A stretch of DNA of 64,000 nt from Methylocystis sp. H62. Lineage in GTDB: Bacteria; Pseudomonadota; Alphaproteobacteria; Rhizobiales; Beijerinckiaceae. Positions 44,790-54,324 of this stretch are shown here, in pieces. The position numbers were made by a program, and so were the translations under genes. How positions within the stretch are numbered: position 1 is the first letter of the stretch; each line of letters starts with the position of its first letter. Below the pieces are notes generated by a model. The model made no database searches, was not told the DNA's origin, and saw only the letters and a program-made list of their open reading frames with translations. The DNA lies in NCBI RefSeq assembly GCF_015709515.1, contig NZ_JADNQZ010000041.1, forward strand, positions 1-64,000, read 5' to 3'.

Positions 44790-45545
44790 ATGGCCGACTA
44801 TTTTTCACCGACCGTCGTTCAACCGACCATCCCCAACTCCGACATGACGGCGCTCGAAAGACTGCTGTTGACGCATATCTTCGAGAGCGAGCCGGACGGC
44901 GACGGACTCTATTTCTTCGCGGAGACGTCCTCGAACAATCAAATAGAGCTACCCATCGAAACCGTCCGCGCCGCGCTTGCCGCGGCGGGGGGCGTCGCCA
45001 GCGAGGCTGCCAACTTCGTGCGCGACCAACTGAAAGACGTGGGCGACGACGAGGCGTACGTCGAGATTGACCTCAGCCAAACATCGTTCGAGGTCATTTT
45101 CCAAGATATTATCAAGCGCTCGAAGACGCTGGATCACGTCGCCATCGTCACGTCTTTCACTTGCACGAAAATGCGGCCGGACGGGTTTGGCGGCATGGCC
45201 GTGCTCGTCACCGCAGATGCGATCAAGGGCAAGAGCACCGAGGATATTCTCGGCGATTTTTTGGACGAGGCCGAGCATGGTCCGCTCGCGACAGCTCCGG
45301 GATTTGGCGCCCATGTCTTGCTCCGCCTCGAGGAAAAGAGCGTCCGCGCTCAGATCGCGCAACTCATCGAGGCGGACGAGACGCTTACGCTCGCCGTCGA
45401 CGCGGTGACGGATGCCGACATTCGCACTGGTTGCCTTCTTGTCGCCGAGCGAACCGATCTGACCCAAGAGCGTGGTTTCGCTGTTTTTAAGGCGGCTCTG
45501 GCCGCCATCCACGAAGCCGAGCAGCGGCTCGTTCCCGCCCGGTGA
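44790..45545 (+). CDS. Conserved plasmid protein of unknown function
   Basis: A 251-residue acidic protein in the ParB-like/helicase module. It has no signal peptide or membrane segment. The middle (YVEIDLSQTSFEVIFQDIIK, VAIVTSFTCTKMRPDGFGGM) suggests an alpha/beta fold, and the end is helical (FKAALAAIHEAEQRLVPAR). Starting ATG at 44790; the GC-rich 105-bp gap before it holds a possible hairpin around GAGGGCCCGGCCATCGCGCC. No family recognised. Confidence 0.65.
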   Translation: MADYFSPTVVQPTIPNSDMTALERLLLTHIFESEPDGDGLYFFAETSSNNQIELPIETVRAALAAAGGVASEAANFVRDQLKDVGDDEAYVEIDLSQTSFEVIFQDIIKRSKTLDHVAIVTSFTCTKMRPDGFGGMAVLVTADAIKGKSTEDILGDFLDEAEHGPLATAPGFGAHVLLRLEEKSVRAQIAQLIEADETLTLAVDAVTDADIRTGCLLVAERTDLTQERGFAVFKAALAAIHEAEQRLVPAR

Positions 45546-45681
45546 TCGCGGCTGTGTTTCGTCATCACGGTGGCGTCCGCTTTCACATGACGCGTGAGCG
45601 ACAACGTCACCCGGAATCTCCTGCTTCAGGAACTCGAGCCCGCCCTCATCAGCGGGCTCCTTCAATTTCAAGGAGACGACC

Positions 45682-46224
45682 ATGTTCGATTGGCATCGCC
45701 GTTGCGCTTATGACGCCGAGCAGAAAACGCAGTTTCATCGTCACGCCCGCGCAGCGCTGCGCGCGCTCGCGAAAGAGCTGCGGTTTGAATCAGCATCTCT
45801 TGAAATTCGTTCCAACGTCGGCGGCGTCGCTGTGAGCGGCGAAATCACGCTGCATCACGACGGGGTTTACATCCAAGTCTGTCAGCCCGCGACCGGCGCC
45901 GACAGCGGCGTTCTGATCCGAACCTGCGAAGGCCGGCGCGATTACACAGGCGGCAGGAATCATTTCGCGCCGCTGTCGTTGCTCGACGATCCAAAGGCCT
46001 TGGCCGACTATGTGCGCGCGGTGATGAGCAATGATCTTTCGCTGATCAGCCGGATGTTCGGCCCGCTGGCCGCGAGGCGATCAGCGCGCGGGTTAAAGGG
46101 GAGGAAGAGGAAGAGGGCTTTGCCGGGAGGGCGAGCCCGGTGGAGTGAAGAGAGAGCGTCCCGGGCTGGTTCGCAAACCCCGGAGACAATCGATGAGCCA
46201 GATCCTCGCCGCTGCCCTTCCTGA
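45682..46224 (+). CDS. Conserved plasmid protein of unknown function
   Basis: A 180-residue protein preceded by GGAGACGACC at a good distance. The first 130 residues look like a folded domain (MFDWHRRCAYDAEQKTQFHR, LEIRSNVGGVAVSGEITLHH, HFAPLSLLDDPKALADYVRA). The last 45 are basic and overlap the helicase start by 32 bp. It lies between two other genes of the module. No family recognised. Confidence 0.6.
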   Translation: MFDWHRRCAYDAEQKTQFHRHARAALRALAKELRFESASLEIRSNVGGVAVSGEITLHHDGVYIQVCQPATGADSGVLIRTCEGRRDYTGGRNHFAPLSLLDDPKALADYVRAVMSNDLSLISRMFGPLAARRSARGLKGRKRKRALPGGRARWSEERASRAGSQTPETIDEPDPRRCPS

Positions 46225-49200
46225 AGAGCATCAAGCCGATCTTTCCTTCGCGACCGACGACAAGCCGAATGCCCTGAAGACGGCGGCGCAGGCGCTTGTG
46301 GCCCTTCTCGCCAAGGGCCGCGCCATCGACACGGCGATCCTTCGATCAGCGATGGAAGGCGCCTTTGGCGCCAGCGACGCCGATGGCGCATGGAGCTGGA
46401 AGGACGCCTATGACGCGATGGAGGCGGCGCAGGTTCTGTTCCTGCGCCGATACGGCACGGCGATTTTTGCGCGCGCCAATAATGAACCCTCGCGGGTGCT
46501 TGCGATGCTGGCCAAAATCGGCAGTTTGCTGCCGACGCAAACGCGGCGCTCGGAAGAGAGCCATGCGCTGCAACAATTCTCGACGCCGCTGGAGTATGGC
46601 TATGTGGCGAGTCTCGCGGCAGGGATCGGCGCCGGCGACATTGTGCTGGAGCCCTCCGCCGGCACGGGAATGCTGGCGATCTTCGCCGAGCTTGCGGGAG
46701 CGAGGCTCATCCTCAACGAATGGGCCGAGACCCGAGCCGACCTTCTCAAGTTGCTGTTTGCCGGCGCACCGCTCAGCCGTTTCGACGGCGCCCAGCTTCA
46801 CGATCGCCTCGACGCCGAACTCGTCCCGAGCGTCGTGCTGATGAACCCGCCCTTTTCGTCATCGCCGCTGATCGAAGGACGTCACGCGGCAGCGACCTTC
46901 GAGCATATTCGCGCGAGTCTGACGCGGTTGCAGCCGGGCGGCCGACTCGTCGCCATCACCGGCGAGAGTTTTTCGCCAACCTCCAACGCCTGGCGCTCTG
47001 GCTTCGAGCGCCTGCAGGAACAGGGGCGGCTAATTTTCACCGCAGCGCTGGCGCGCGGATTTTTCGCGCGCCATGGCACCAGCGTCGAGAGCCGTCTGAC
47101 CATCTTCGACAAGACGGCGGCGGAAACCCCCAAGCAATTTCGCGATGGCTTCGGCCCCATCGCCACCCTCGAAGAATTGCTTCAACTCGTGCAGCGCGAA
47201 ATCCCGCCACGAGTAGAGTGCGTTGCGACGCCATGGTCGGGTGACGCGGTGCTTCTTTCTGCGAAAGCCGCCGCCAATTTCCCCCCAAAATCCTCCGCGC
47301 CGATCAATCTTCGCCGTTCGACCTCGCTGTTGTCGCTCAGAGCGCCTGAACGATCCGCTCGAGGCGTGCGTTCCGGCGCTGCGCCGCGACCAGCGCCTTC
47401 GGCTGCCGGCGTGCTCGCCGAAATCGTCGAATTCGCGTACGAGATGCGCGACTGGAAAGCGCCGCAGGGCGGATCGCTTAGCGTCGGGCTCTATGAGCCC
47501 TACTCTGTGCAATCGATCGTGATCGAAGGCGCGAGGCCGCATCCGACGACGCTGGTGCAATCCGCCGCCATGGCGTCCGTCGCGCCGCCAAAACCCTCCT
47601 ACCATCCGCATTTGCCGCAAGCCGTCATCGAGTCCGGACTCCTGTCCGACGCGCAGCTCGAGAGCGTCATCTATGCTGGTGAAGCCCATGTTGGACACCT
47701 CGCCGGCTCCTTTCTTGTCAACGAGACTTTTGACACCGTCGCCGCCGCGCCTGACGCTGCCGAAAATGCGGTACGCTTTCGCCGGGGCTTTTATCTTGGC
47801 GATGGCACCGGGGCCGGCAAGGGCCGCCAGGTCGCTGGCGTCGTGTTGGACAATTGGCTCAAAGGTCGCCGTAAGGCGCTGTGGATTTCTAAATCCGACA
47901 AGCTGCTCGAAGATGCGCAGCGCGATTGGGCGGCGCTGGGGCAGGAAAAGCTTCAAGTCGTATCGTTGTCGCGCTTCAAGCAGGGTGCGCCGATCCGGCT
48001 GGCTGAGGGAATCCTGTTCACGACTTACGCCACCCTGCGCTCCGACGAGCGGCAGGGCCGCGACGGCGCCCTGAAGGCGTCCCGCCTGAAGCAGATCGTC
48101 GACTGGCTTGGCGCGGATTTTGACGGCGTGATCGTTTTCGACGAAGCGCACGCCATGGCCAACGCCGTGGGCGACAAGGGCGGGCGCGGCGAAAAGACCG
48201 CCTCGCAGCAGGGACGCGCGGGCCTGCGTATGCAAAACGCCCTGCCCGACGCCCGCGTCCTCTATGTCTCGGCGACGGGGGCGACGACGGTCGCCAATCT
48301 CGCCTATGCGGCTCGGCTCGGCCTTTGGGGCTCGACCGATATGCCCTTCGCGACCCGGCAGGATTTTGTCGGCGCTATGGAGGCGGGCGGCATCGCGGCG
48401 ATGGAGGTGCTCGCGAGAGACCTGAAAGCTCTCGGCCTCTATGCGTCCCGCGCCCTCTCCTACGACGGCGTCGAAGTCGAGATGCTGGAACATCGACTCT
48501 CCGAAGAGCAAATCCGCATCTACGACTCTTACGCCTCGGCCTTCGAAATCATTCACAACAATCTCACCGCCGCTCTGGAAGCGGCCAATATCACCGGCGA
48601 GGGTGGCAGGGCATATAACCGCAACGCCAAATCCGCCGCGCGTTCAGCCTTTGAGAGCAACAAGCAGCGTTTCTTCAATCATCTGATTACCGCGATGAAG
48701 GTTCCAAGCCTCATCTCATCGATTGAACGGAATTTGGAGGCGGGCCACGTCTCCGTGATTCAGATCGTCTCCACCAGCGAAGCGCTGATGGAGCGCCGCC
48801 TCGCCGAAATCCCCACATCCGAATGGAGCGATTTATCCTGCGATTGTTCTCCCCGCGAGTATGTACTTGATTACCTCGCCCATTCCTTCCCGACCCAGCT
48901 TTACGAGGTCTATTCCGACGAGAACGGCGACCTGCAATCGCGGCCCGTCGTCGACGAGAACGGCCAGCCCGTGCATTCCCGCGAGGCGATGGAGCGGCGT
49001 CGTCGGCTGATCGAACATCTCGCGGCGCTCCCCGCCGTGCAGGGCGCGCTCGACCAAATCGTCCACCGTTTTGGGACCGAGATGGTCGCCGAGGTGACAG
49101 GCCGCTCGCGCCGCATCGTCAAAAAGACCAATGCCGACGGCTCAGATCGGCTGTGTGTCGAAAACCGCCCCGTCTCGGCCAATCTCGGCGAGACGCAGGC

Positions 49201-50677
49201 TTTTATGGATGATGAGAAGCGCGTCCTCGTCTTTTCCGACGCCGGCGGCACCGGCCGCTCCTATCACGCCGAGCGCAGCGCCAAGAACCAGCGGCTTCGC
49301 GTCCATTATCTTTTGGAGCCCGGCTGGAAGGCGGACAACGCCATTCAGGGCCTGGGGCGCACGAACCGCACCAATCAGGCGCAGCCGCCCTTGTTCCGGC
49401 CCGTCGCCACTGACGTGAAGGGCGAGAAGTGCTTTCTTTCGACCATCGCCCGGCGGCTCGATACGCTCGGCGCCATCACGCGCGGCCAGCGTCAGACCGG
49501 GGGACAGGGGCTGTTCCGGCCCGAGGACAATCTCGAATCGCCTTACGGCCGCACGGCGCTGCGCCAGCTCTATCAGTTGCTTTATTCCGGCAAGGTCGAA
49601 GGCTGCTCCCTGACGAGATTTCAGGAGGCGACCGGACTCGACCTCACGGATCAAGATGGCTCGCTCCGTGAAGAACTGCCGCCGATCTCGACCTTCCTCA
49701 ATCGTATCCTCGCTCTGCCGATTGCGCTGCAGAATCGCCTGTTCGAAGTGTTCGAGGGCTTGATGGAGGCGTCAATCGAAGCCGCCGTCCAGGCAGGAAT
49801 CTTCGATGTTGGCGTCGAGACGCTCACGGCGGAGAGCCTCGTCGTCACAAACCGTCAGACCATCGCCGCTCATGCCAAGAGCGGCGCGCAGACGTCGTTG
49901 CTAACCATTCTGCGCAAGGACAAAACCAGAGTCACGACGCTGGCCGAGGCTTTTGACTTCGCGACTGCGTCGCAAAAATCCCGACTGATGGTCAATGATC
50001 AGTCAGGCCGCGCTGCCGTCAAACTGCCAGCTCCTGGATTGATGCAGGACGACGGGTCGGTGCACCCGCGCGTGCGGCTGCTGCGCCCGGTGCACCGCGA
50101 CCTCATCAGCGTTGAAGCTCTGGATCGCTCGCATTGGCGCGAGGCGAGAGCCGAAGAATTCCAGCAAGCGTGGGAGGCTGAAGTCGCTGTGCTTCCGGAA
50201 TTTACCGAGAGCACGTTCCATATCGTCACCGGCCTCTTGCTCCCGGTTTGGAACCGGCTGCCCGACGAGACCGCGCGGGTCTATCGTCTGCAGACCGACG
50301 AGGGGGAACGCATCATCGGCCGACTGGTTTCGCCGGCGAGCGTCGTCCTTCTCGTGGAGGCGTCAGGCGCCGAAGCCCCTGCCCTCGCGCCTACCGCCGC
50401 GATCGCGGCTGTCATCCAGGACGGCGCAGGTGTCGTTCTGGCCGAGGGCCTGGTTCTCAAGCGCTCGCTGGTCATGAACCGCCAGCGGCTCGAACTCGTC
50501 GGCTTTTCCGACACTGTCGTGGATCGCCTGAAGGCACTTGGCCTCGTTTCGGAAATCATCGCCTGGAAGCTGCGGCTGTTCGTGCCGCTCGGCGACGTAG
50601 CAACAAAAATCGTCGAGAAACTTTTCGAGCTTTACCCCCTGCTCCGCGTCGCGCCGTCGACCCGCGTGAATTCCTAA
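46193..50677 (+). CDS. Methyltransferase-strawberry-notch helicase fusion
   Basis: A 1494-residue protein. Residues about 150-330 form an N6-adenine-type methyltransferase domain (VLEPSAGTGMLAIFAELA for SAM binding, VLMNPPFSSSP as the NPPF catalytic motif). The central part is a superfamily-2 ATPase with a Walker A-like GTGAGKGRQVAGVVLDNW near residue 540 and the Walker B VIVFDEAHAMANA near residue 648. The C-terminal strawberry-notch region includes RVLVFSDAGGTGRSYHAERS and GLGRTNRTNQAQPPLF. Such giants are carried by plasmids and phages and are thought to remodel DNA. GGAG lies 8 bp before the ATG at 46193. It is co-directional with the ParB-like and Toprim genes. Confidence 0.88.
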   Translation: MSQILAAALPEEHQADLSFATDDKPNALKTAAQALVALLAKGRAIDTAILRSAMEGAFGASDADGAWSWKDAYDAMEAAQVLFLRRYGTAIFARANNEPSRVLAMLAKIGSLLPTQTRRSEESHALQQFSTPLEYGYVASLAAGIGAGDIVLEPSAGTGMLAIFAELAGARLILNEWAETRADLLKLLFAGAPLSRFDGAQLHDRLDAELVPSVVLMNPPFSSSPLIEGRHAAATFEHIRASLTRLQPGGRLVAITGESFSPTSNAWRSGFERLQEQGRLIFTAALARGFFARHGTSVESRLTIFDKTAAETPKQFRDGFGPIATLEELLQLVQREIPPRVECVATPWSGDAVLLSAKAAANFPPKSSAPINLRRSTSLLSLRAPERSARGVRSGAAPRPAPSAAGVLAEIVEFAYEMRDWKAPQGGSLSVGLYEPYSVQSIVIEGARPHPTTLVQSAAMASVAPPKPSYHPHLPQAVIESGLLSDAQLESVIYAGEAHVGHLAGSFLVNETFDTVAAAPDAAENAVRFRRGFYLGDGTGAGKGRQVAGVVLDNWLKGRRKALWISKSDKLLEDAQRDWAALGQEKLQVVSLSRFKQGAPIRLAEGILFTTYATLRSDERQGRDGALKASRLKQIVDWLGADFDGVIVFDEAHAMANAVGDKGGRGEKTASQQGRAGLRMQNALPDARVLYVSATGATTVANLAYAARLGLWGSTDMPFATRQDFVGAMEAGGIAAMEVLARDLKALGLYASRALSYDGVEVEMLEHRLSEEQIRIYDSYASAFEIIHNNLTAALEAANITGEGGRAYNRNAKSAARSAFESNKQRFFNHLITAMKVPSLISSIERNLEAGHVSVIQIVSTSEALMERRLAEIPTSEWSDLSCDCSPREYVLDYLAHSFPTQLYEVYSDENGDLQSRPVVDENGQPVHSREAMERRRRLIEHLAALPAVQGALDQIVHRFGTEMVAEVTGRSRRIVKKTNADGSDRLCVENRPVSANLGETQAFMDDEKRVLVFSDAGGTGRSYHAERSAKNQRLRVHYLLEPGWKADNAIQGLGRTNRTNQAQPPLFRPVATDVKGEKCFLSTIARRLDTLGAITRGQRQTGGQGLFRPEDNLESPYGRTALRQLYQLLYSGKVEGCSLTRFQEATGLDLTDQDGSLREELPPISTFLNRILALPIALQNRLFEVFEGLMEASIEAAVQAGIFDVGVETLTAESLVVTNRQTIAAHAKSGAQTSLLTILRKDKTRVTTLAEAFDFATASQKSRLMVNDQSGRAAVKLPAPGLMQDDGSVHPRVRLLRPVHRDLISVEALDRSHWREARAEEFQQAWEAEVAVLPEFTESTFHIVTGLLLPVWNRLPDETARVYRLQTDEGERIIGRLVSPASVVLLVEASGAEAPALAPTAAIAAVIQDGAGVVLAEGLVLKRSLVMNRQRLELVGFSDTVVDRLKALGLVSEIIAWKLRLFVPLGDVATKIVEKLFELYPLLRVAPSTRVNS

Positions 50678-50690
50678 ACGGGAGGCGACG

Positions 50691-51713
50691 ATGGAAAGCC
50701 CCGTCAGGACTCTGTCGCGCGGCCTCGCCGAACATGTCGAGTCCGTCTGCAAACATTATCTCTCCAACGGCTGCCGCTGCGGCAATTACTGGATCGTCGG
50801 CGACGTGAACAATCACGCGGGTCGAAGCCTTTACGTCCGTCTCAAGGGACCGCTCTCCGGCAAGGGAGCGCGCGGCAAATGGGCCGACGGCGCGACGGGA
50901 GAACATGGCGATCTGCTCGATCTCATCGCCGCGCGGGAAGGTTTTGGCTCGTTCAGGGACACGCTCCACGAGGCGCGGCGCTTTTTGAGGACGCCGCGAG
51001 AGTCTCCTCCGGAATTGCGCGACGGCCAACCGTCGGAGCGCGACACGATAGCCCTGGCGCGAAAAATCTGGGCGGCGTCGCGGTCGATCGCCGGCACGCC
51101 GGCCGAGGCCTATCTGCGGGCGCGCAAGATCACGGCCGATCTCGACCCTGCGTCCCTACGCTATCACCCGGCGCTGTTCTACCGGGAGCGTCCCGGCGCG
51201 GTGCCTCGGACATTGCCGGCGCTGGTTGCCGCAGTCACTGATCATCGCGGCGAGATCACCGGCGTGCATCGTACTTTTCTCGACCCGATGCGCAAGGATA
51301 AAGCGCGCGTTTCGTCGCCGCGTCGTTCACTCGGCGCCATTCTCGGGCATGGCGTTCGCTTCGGGAAGATCGATGAAGTCGTTCTGATCGGTGAAGGAAT
51401 CGAGACGGTTCTTTCGCTCAAGAGCGCCCTGCCCGAATTGCCCATGGTGGCCGCGCTCTCCGCCGGTCATCTCGCGGCGTGGAAATTTCCGCCTGGTCTA
51501 TGTCGCCTCATCGTCGCCTCTGACAATGACGCCGCCGGGCGGGGTGCGGCCGGTAGTCTCGTCGAACGCGCCGAAGCGAGGGGTATCGAGGCGGGAATGA
51601 TTTCGTCGCTGCGCTCCGACTTCAACAGCGACCTACGTGCGACGTCGGCAAATGCGCTACGATCACGAGTCGCAGCATTTCTTGGTTGCGATTGTTCCGA
51701 CCTCGATAAATAG
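50691..51713 (+). CDS. Toprim-domain primase-like protein
   Basis: A 340-residue protein 13 bp after the helicase gene. The N-terminus has a cysteine/histidine patch (HYLSNGCRCGNYWIVGD) and a WADGATGEHGDLLDLI block seen in plasmid and phage primase-like proteins. The Toprim domain is at about 235-330: VVLIGEGIETVLSLKSALPE (catalytic Glu) and LIVASDNDAAGRGAAG (acidic pair). It may make primers or process DNA for the helicase. GGAG precedes the ATG. Confidence 0.83.
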   Translation: MESPVRTLSRGLAEHVESVCKHYLSNGCRCGNYWIVGDVNNHAGRSLYVRLKGPLSGKGARGKWADGATGEHGDLLDLIAAREGFGSFRDTLHEARRFLRTPRESPPELRDGQPSERDTIALARKIWAASRSIAGTPAEAYLRARKITADLDPASLRYHPALFYRERPGAVPRTLPALVAAVTDHRGEITGVHRTFLDPMRKDKARVSSPRRSLGAILGHGVRFGKIDEVVLIGEGIETVLSLKSALPELPMVAALSAGHLAAWKFPPGLCRLIVASDNDAAGRGAAGSLVERAEARGIEAGMISSLRSDFNSDLRATSANALRSRVAAFLGCDCSDLDK

Positions 51714-51777
51714 GGCAGCATTTAGTTCGAAGGACTAATCGGCTCGTGCGACGCCAACACGAGTCAGGTGGTCATCG

Positions 51778-52155
51778 ATGTCACGTATGGTCGAACGTGC
51801 GTGGAAGAGCCCTCGAGGTGATTTAGATCTGATGCCGATGTTTCAGGGTTCGCGACTACGTCCAACGGAGACAATGACGCCTCTTATTGTAAAGTTCACG
51901 CTTGACTCTGGCAAAGGTGAGAACAAAATAGGAACGTCATCTGGGGGCGTCGCCGTGGTCTACCGAAACAAGCCCTACCGGCTCGAAAACCCCGGGCCGC
52001 TGATTGGCGAGATGACGCGCTGCCGCGACGCCGCAATTCGAGCGGCATGCTCGGCCATGTTTCACGGCGTCATCGATCATGCACTCCAGATGGTTGTGGC
52101 TGCGATTGACGGAGCAGCCCACAATCATCACGGGGCAGCCTTATTACTTTTCTGA
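51778..52155 (+). CDS. Possible small protein of unknown function
   Basis: A 125-codon frame starting after AGGTGG at a suitable distance. It has a central GGVAVVYRNKPYRLENPGPL stretch and a helical CRDAAIRAACSAMFHGVIDH. Base composition here is less GC-rich than in neighbouring genes. No domain recognised; it may be a recent arrival or a chance frame. Confidence 0.38.
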   Translation: MSRMVERAWKSPRGDLDLMPMFQGSRLRPTETMTPLIVKFTLDSGKGENKIGTSSGGVAVVYRNKPYRLENPGPLIGEMTRCRDAAIRAACSAMFHGVIDHALQMVVAAIDGAAHNHHGAALLLF

Positions 52156-52247
52156 GGGTGGCACCGGGCCCAGCGAGTCCGAGCGAGCGCGGGCCGAGCG
52201 CCAAGAGGCCTTCGAGCGGGGCGAGGGGGAATTATAGGAGATCCACA

Positions 52248-52490
52248 ATGTCGCAAGTAACCTATTACGTGGCTTTGCCCTTCCGATATGTCGATGGTGA
52301 GATGGTCGCCGGCGAGCCGCAGGAATGTCGTGATGCCTTCAAGGCTCGTTCTGTCGCGGCAGTGCTCGCCGGCAATACGGATAACTGCGGGGCGGTGGCA
52401 TTCTCTCGGAGCGGGGATCCCGCGCTTGGGGAGTTCGATGACGCCGTGATCATTGCTCGGCTAGGTGAAGTCGATGACGCGCTTATGTGA
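52248..52490 (+). CDS. Small conserved alphaproteobacterial-type protein
   Basis: An 80-residue protein with a clear TAGGAG site 6-7 bp before the ATG at 52248. Sequence blocks are YYVALPFRYVDGEMVAGEPQ, CRDAFKARSVAAVLAGNTDN and a short acidic end. Similar short proteins occur widely on rhizobial-type plasmids, always without known function. Upstream codons to 52158 are not part of it. Confidence 0.6.
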   Translation: MSQVTYYVALPFRYVDGEMVAGEPQECRDAFKARSVAAVLAGNTDNCGAVAFSRSGDPALGEFDDAVIIARLGEVDDALM

Positions 52491-52743
52491 TCGGCGGCGT
52501 TGACCGACACGGCGTTTGCTTGGTTCTCGACCATCCGCTGTGCCGCATGGTTATGGCGGAAACGCAAAGGTTAGCCGACATATCGAAGTTGTCGCGCACG
52601 GCGGCCCGTGACCCAATGCAGGCATTTCAGTGCACATCGTAGATCACCTCGAAGAAGGGGTCGGCGGCCGCCTCCGGGCAGGTGGTGTTGGTCATGGTCT
52701 TCTCGATGTTAAGACGATGACCTCGTTACTCGTTGGGCGGAGC

Positions 52744-53236
52744 TTATATTGCATACCGCTCCAGTCGCTGACGCACTTCGCCTGCTGGCAGCCGGCAGCG
52801 AGGATGAGAAGAGATTGCTGTGAGCCCCGCATGCAACCTTGGACCGGGAACGTGCTGTCCGTCTTCGAACTTGATCGCAGATCCACAGGACGCCATGAAA
52901 TGCGATCCGACATTCGGCTGCGAGACGACGCAAGGCGCCGTCGCCGGTAAGCAGCGGCCATTGTCTTCCTTCTGCGATGGCAAAGGCGAAGGTATCGGGA
53001 GTTGATAACTCCTTTCGTTCTCGTCGCACTGTCGTAGCGCGGGTCAACTCTGCGGGAGTGAGTTCTTCAACCCGCAGCCCAAATGCCACAAGGCGATCGC
53101 CGAGCGGACCTGCCAACTCCCGATGAAACAGCAAGTCAGGCACCGCGAATCCAAAGGGCAGCCGAAAGAGATCTTCTAGAAGCGCTCCGCGTTCCAGGTC
53201 GATAATGACCGAGGTATCTGAAACGAGGATCGGCAT
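52744..53236 (-). pseudogene. PIN-domain toxin gene with a frameshift near its 3' end
   Basis: From the ATG at 53234-53236 the frame encodes a PIN ribonuclease-type protein (VSDTSVIIDLERGALLEDLF, TPDTFAFAIAEG, LLTGDGALRRLAAECRIAFH, GVLWICDQV). At about 52870-52885 the family-like sequence passes into another frame, which ends at 52744 with GLTAISSHPRCRLPAGEVRQ and RLERYAI. Without the shift the first frame runs to 52709 with a meaningless tail. The acidic residues of the PIN site are mostly present. It starts 4 bp after the HTH-metallopeptidase gene and is probably its co-transcribed toxin, inactive unless the shift is a sequencing error. Confidence 0.7.
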
Positions 53237-53240
53237 AGGA

Positions 53241-54305
53241 CTATGCAGCCACCTGATCGAGCCGGGCGTCGAGTTCACGGACAGATATGCCGAGAAATTC
53301 GGCTGCCCGCGCCTCGCCGATGATCCCTTCGGCCAGCGCCCTATAGCATAGGCGTTCGAACCGCTTGGGTTCCTCCAGTTCTGGGCCCATCGTCGCCGGC
53401 TCGGCAAAAGGAGCAGTTCTCCAGCCTCGCTCCGCGAACACTTTGAATAGCTTTGCGAAAGCGGTTTGGTTGATGATGCCTAGGTCCTTGCAGCGATACG
53501 TAATTGCTTGAACACTTACGCCAAAGCGTTCTTTTAGCGCAACGAGTTCACCTAGGCTGAGAGATGACCGGTTCGCGCCGACTTCTGCGCGCAAGACGTC
53601 CGCCGGCATCAGGAAGGCGCCCGCAAACCGATGCGCGGCCTTTTCCTCGTCGATGCCCGGCATGACCTGCAGGACCATATGGCCCAGCTCATGCGCGAGA
53701 TTAAAGCGCTTTCTTTCCGACCACGTGCTGCGTTTGATGACGATGACGCGTGCGGCGTCTCGATCGCCGCGGCGCACCTTTGCCGCTAGGCCATCTATGT
53801 CGTCGAGATCGAGCGACATCACCTTGATGCCGCGTTCCTCGAGAAGTTCTGCGAGTTTGGGAATCGGCTCATTGCCCAATCCCCAATCATCTCGAACCGA
53901 ACGAGCGGCGTCCTCGGCATCGCGCAGGTCGGCGACAGGGTACGGCGCGCTACGTGGCTGCTCCCAGTCCACGCTGCGGAGGTGCAGCAGGTCCTCGACC
54001 GCCAAATAGCGCTCCAGCATGTGTATCGTGCGTGCTTCGAGCGTCGCCTCCTCACGCGTCGAGGATCCCGCCTTCTTTCGGAAATCGACACCTTCTAAGG
54101 CGATCTCATCCTTGGCGAGCAGATAGTCCTCCGTCACACCGAGGGCGTCGGCGAGTGCGATCAGAACGCGAGAGCCCGGCATATCCTCGTCGCGCTCGTA
54201 TTTGCCGATCGCCTGCGCGGATACCAAACCATCCATAACCTCGGCCAGGCCGCGCAGGGACATGCCAGCCGCCGCGCGTGCGACCTTGAGCTTGTGTCCG
54301 ATCAT
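53241..54305 (-). CDS. HTH-ImmA/IrrE metallopeptidase regulator
   Basis: A 354-residue protein. Residues about 1-65 are an Xre-type helix-turn-helix (MIGHKLKVARAAAGMSLRGL, AQAIGKYERDEDMPG). Residues about 150-260 are a zinc peptidase of the ImmA/IrrE (COG2856) family with FNLAHELGHMVLQ as the active-site helix and a downstream AAHRFAGAFLMP. A helical C-terminal region follows. Such fused proteins repress genes and are thought to lose repression through proteolysis when a signal arrives. It faces the CBASS-like operon across a 228-bp region with repeated TGTAAACC-type sites and is followed 4 bp later by a PIN gene. Confidence 0.88.
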   Translation of the reverse strand: MIGHKLKVARAAAGMSLRGLAEVMDGLVSAQAIGKYERDEDMPGSRVLIALADALGVTEDYLLAKDEIALEGVDFRKKAGSSTREEATLEARTIHMLERYLAVEDLLHLRSVDWEQPRSAPYPVADLRDAEDAARSVRDDWGLGNEPIPKLAELLEERGIKVMSLDLDDIDGLAAKVRRGDRDAARVIVIKRSTWSERKRFNLAHELGHMVLQVMPGIDEEKAAHRFAGAFLMPADVLRAEVGANRSSLSLGELVALKERFGVSVQAITYRCKDLGIINQTAFAKLFKVFAERGWRTAPFAEPATMGPELEEPKRFERLCYRALAEGIIGEARAAEFLGISVRELDARLDQVAA

Positions 54306-54324
54306 GTCGACCTCCTGTGTTGAG

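Noticed and set aside
47030..48556. A 508-codon minus-strand frame
   Set aside because: Antisense to the strawberry-notch helicase and without recognisable motifs.
52626..52691. Short minus-strand frame MTNTTCPEAAADPFFEVIYD
   Set aside because: Only 22 codons after an in-frame stop; possibly the tail of a lost gene, but nothing supports a function.
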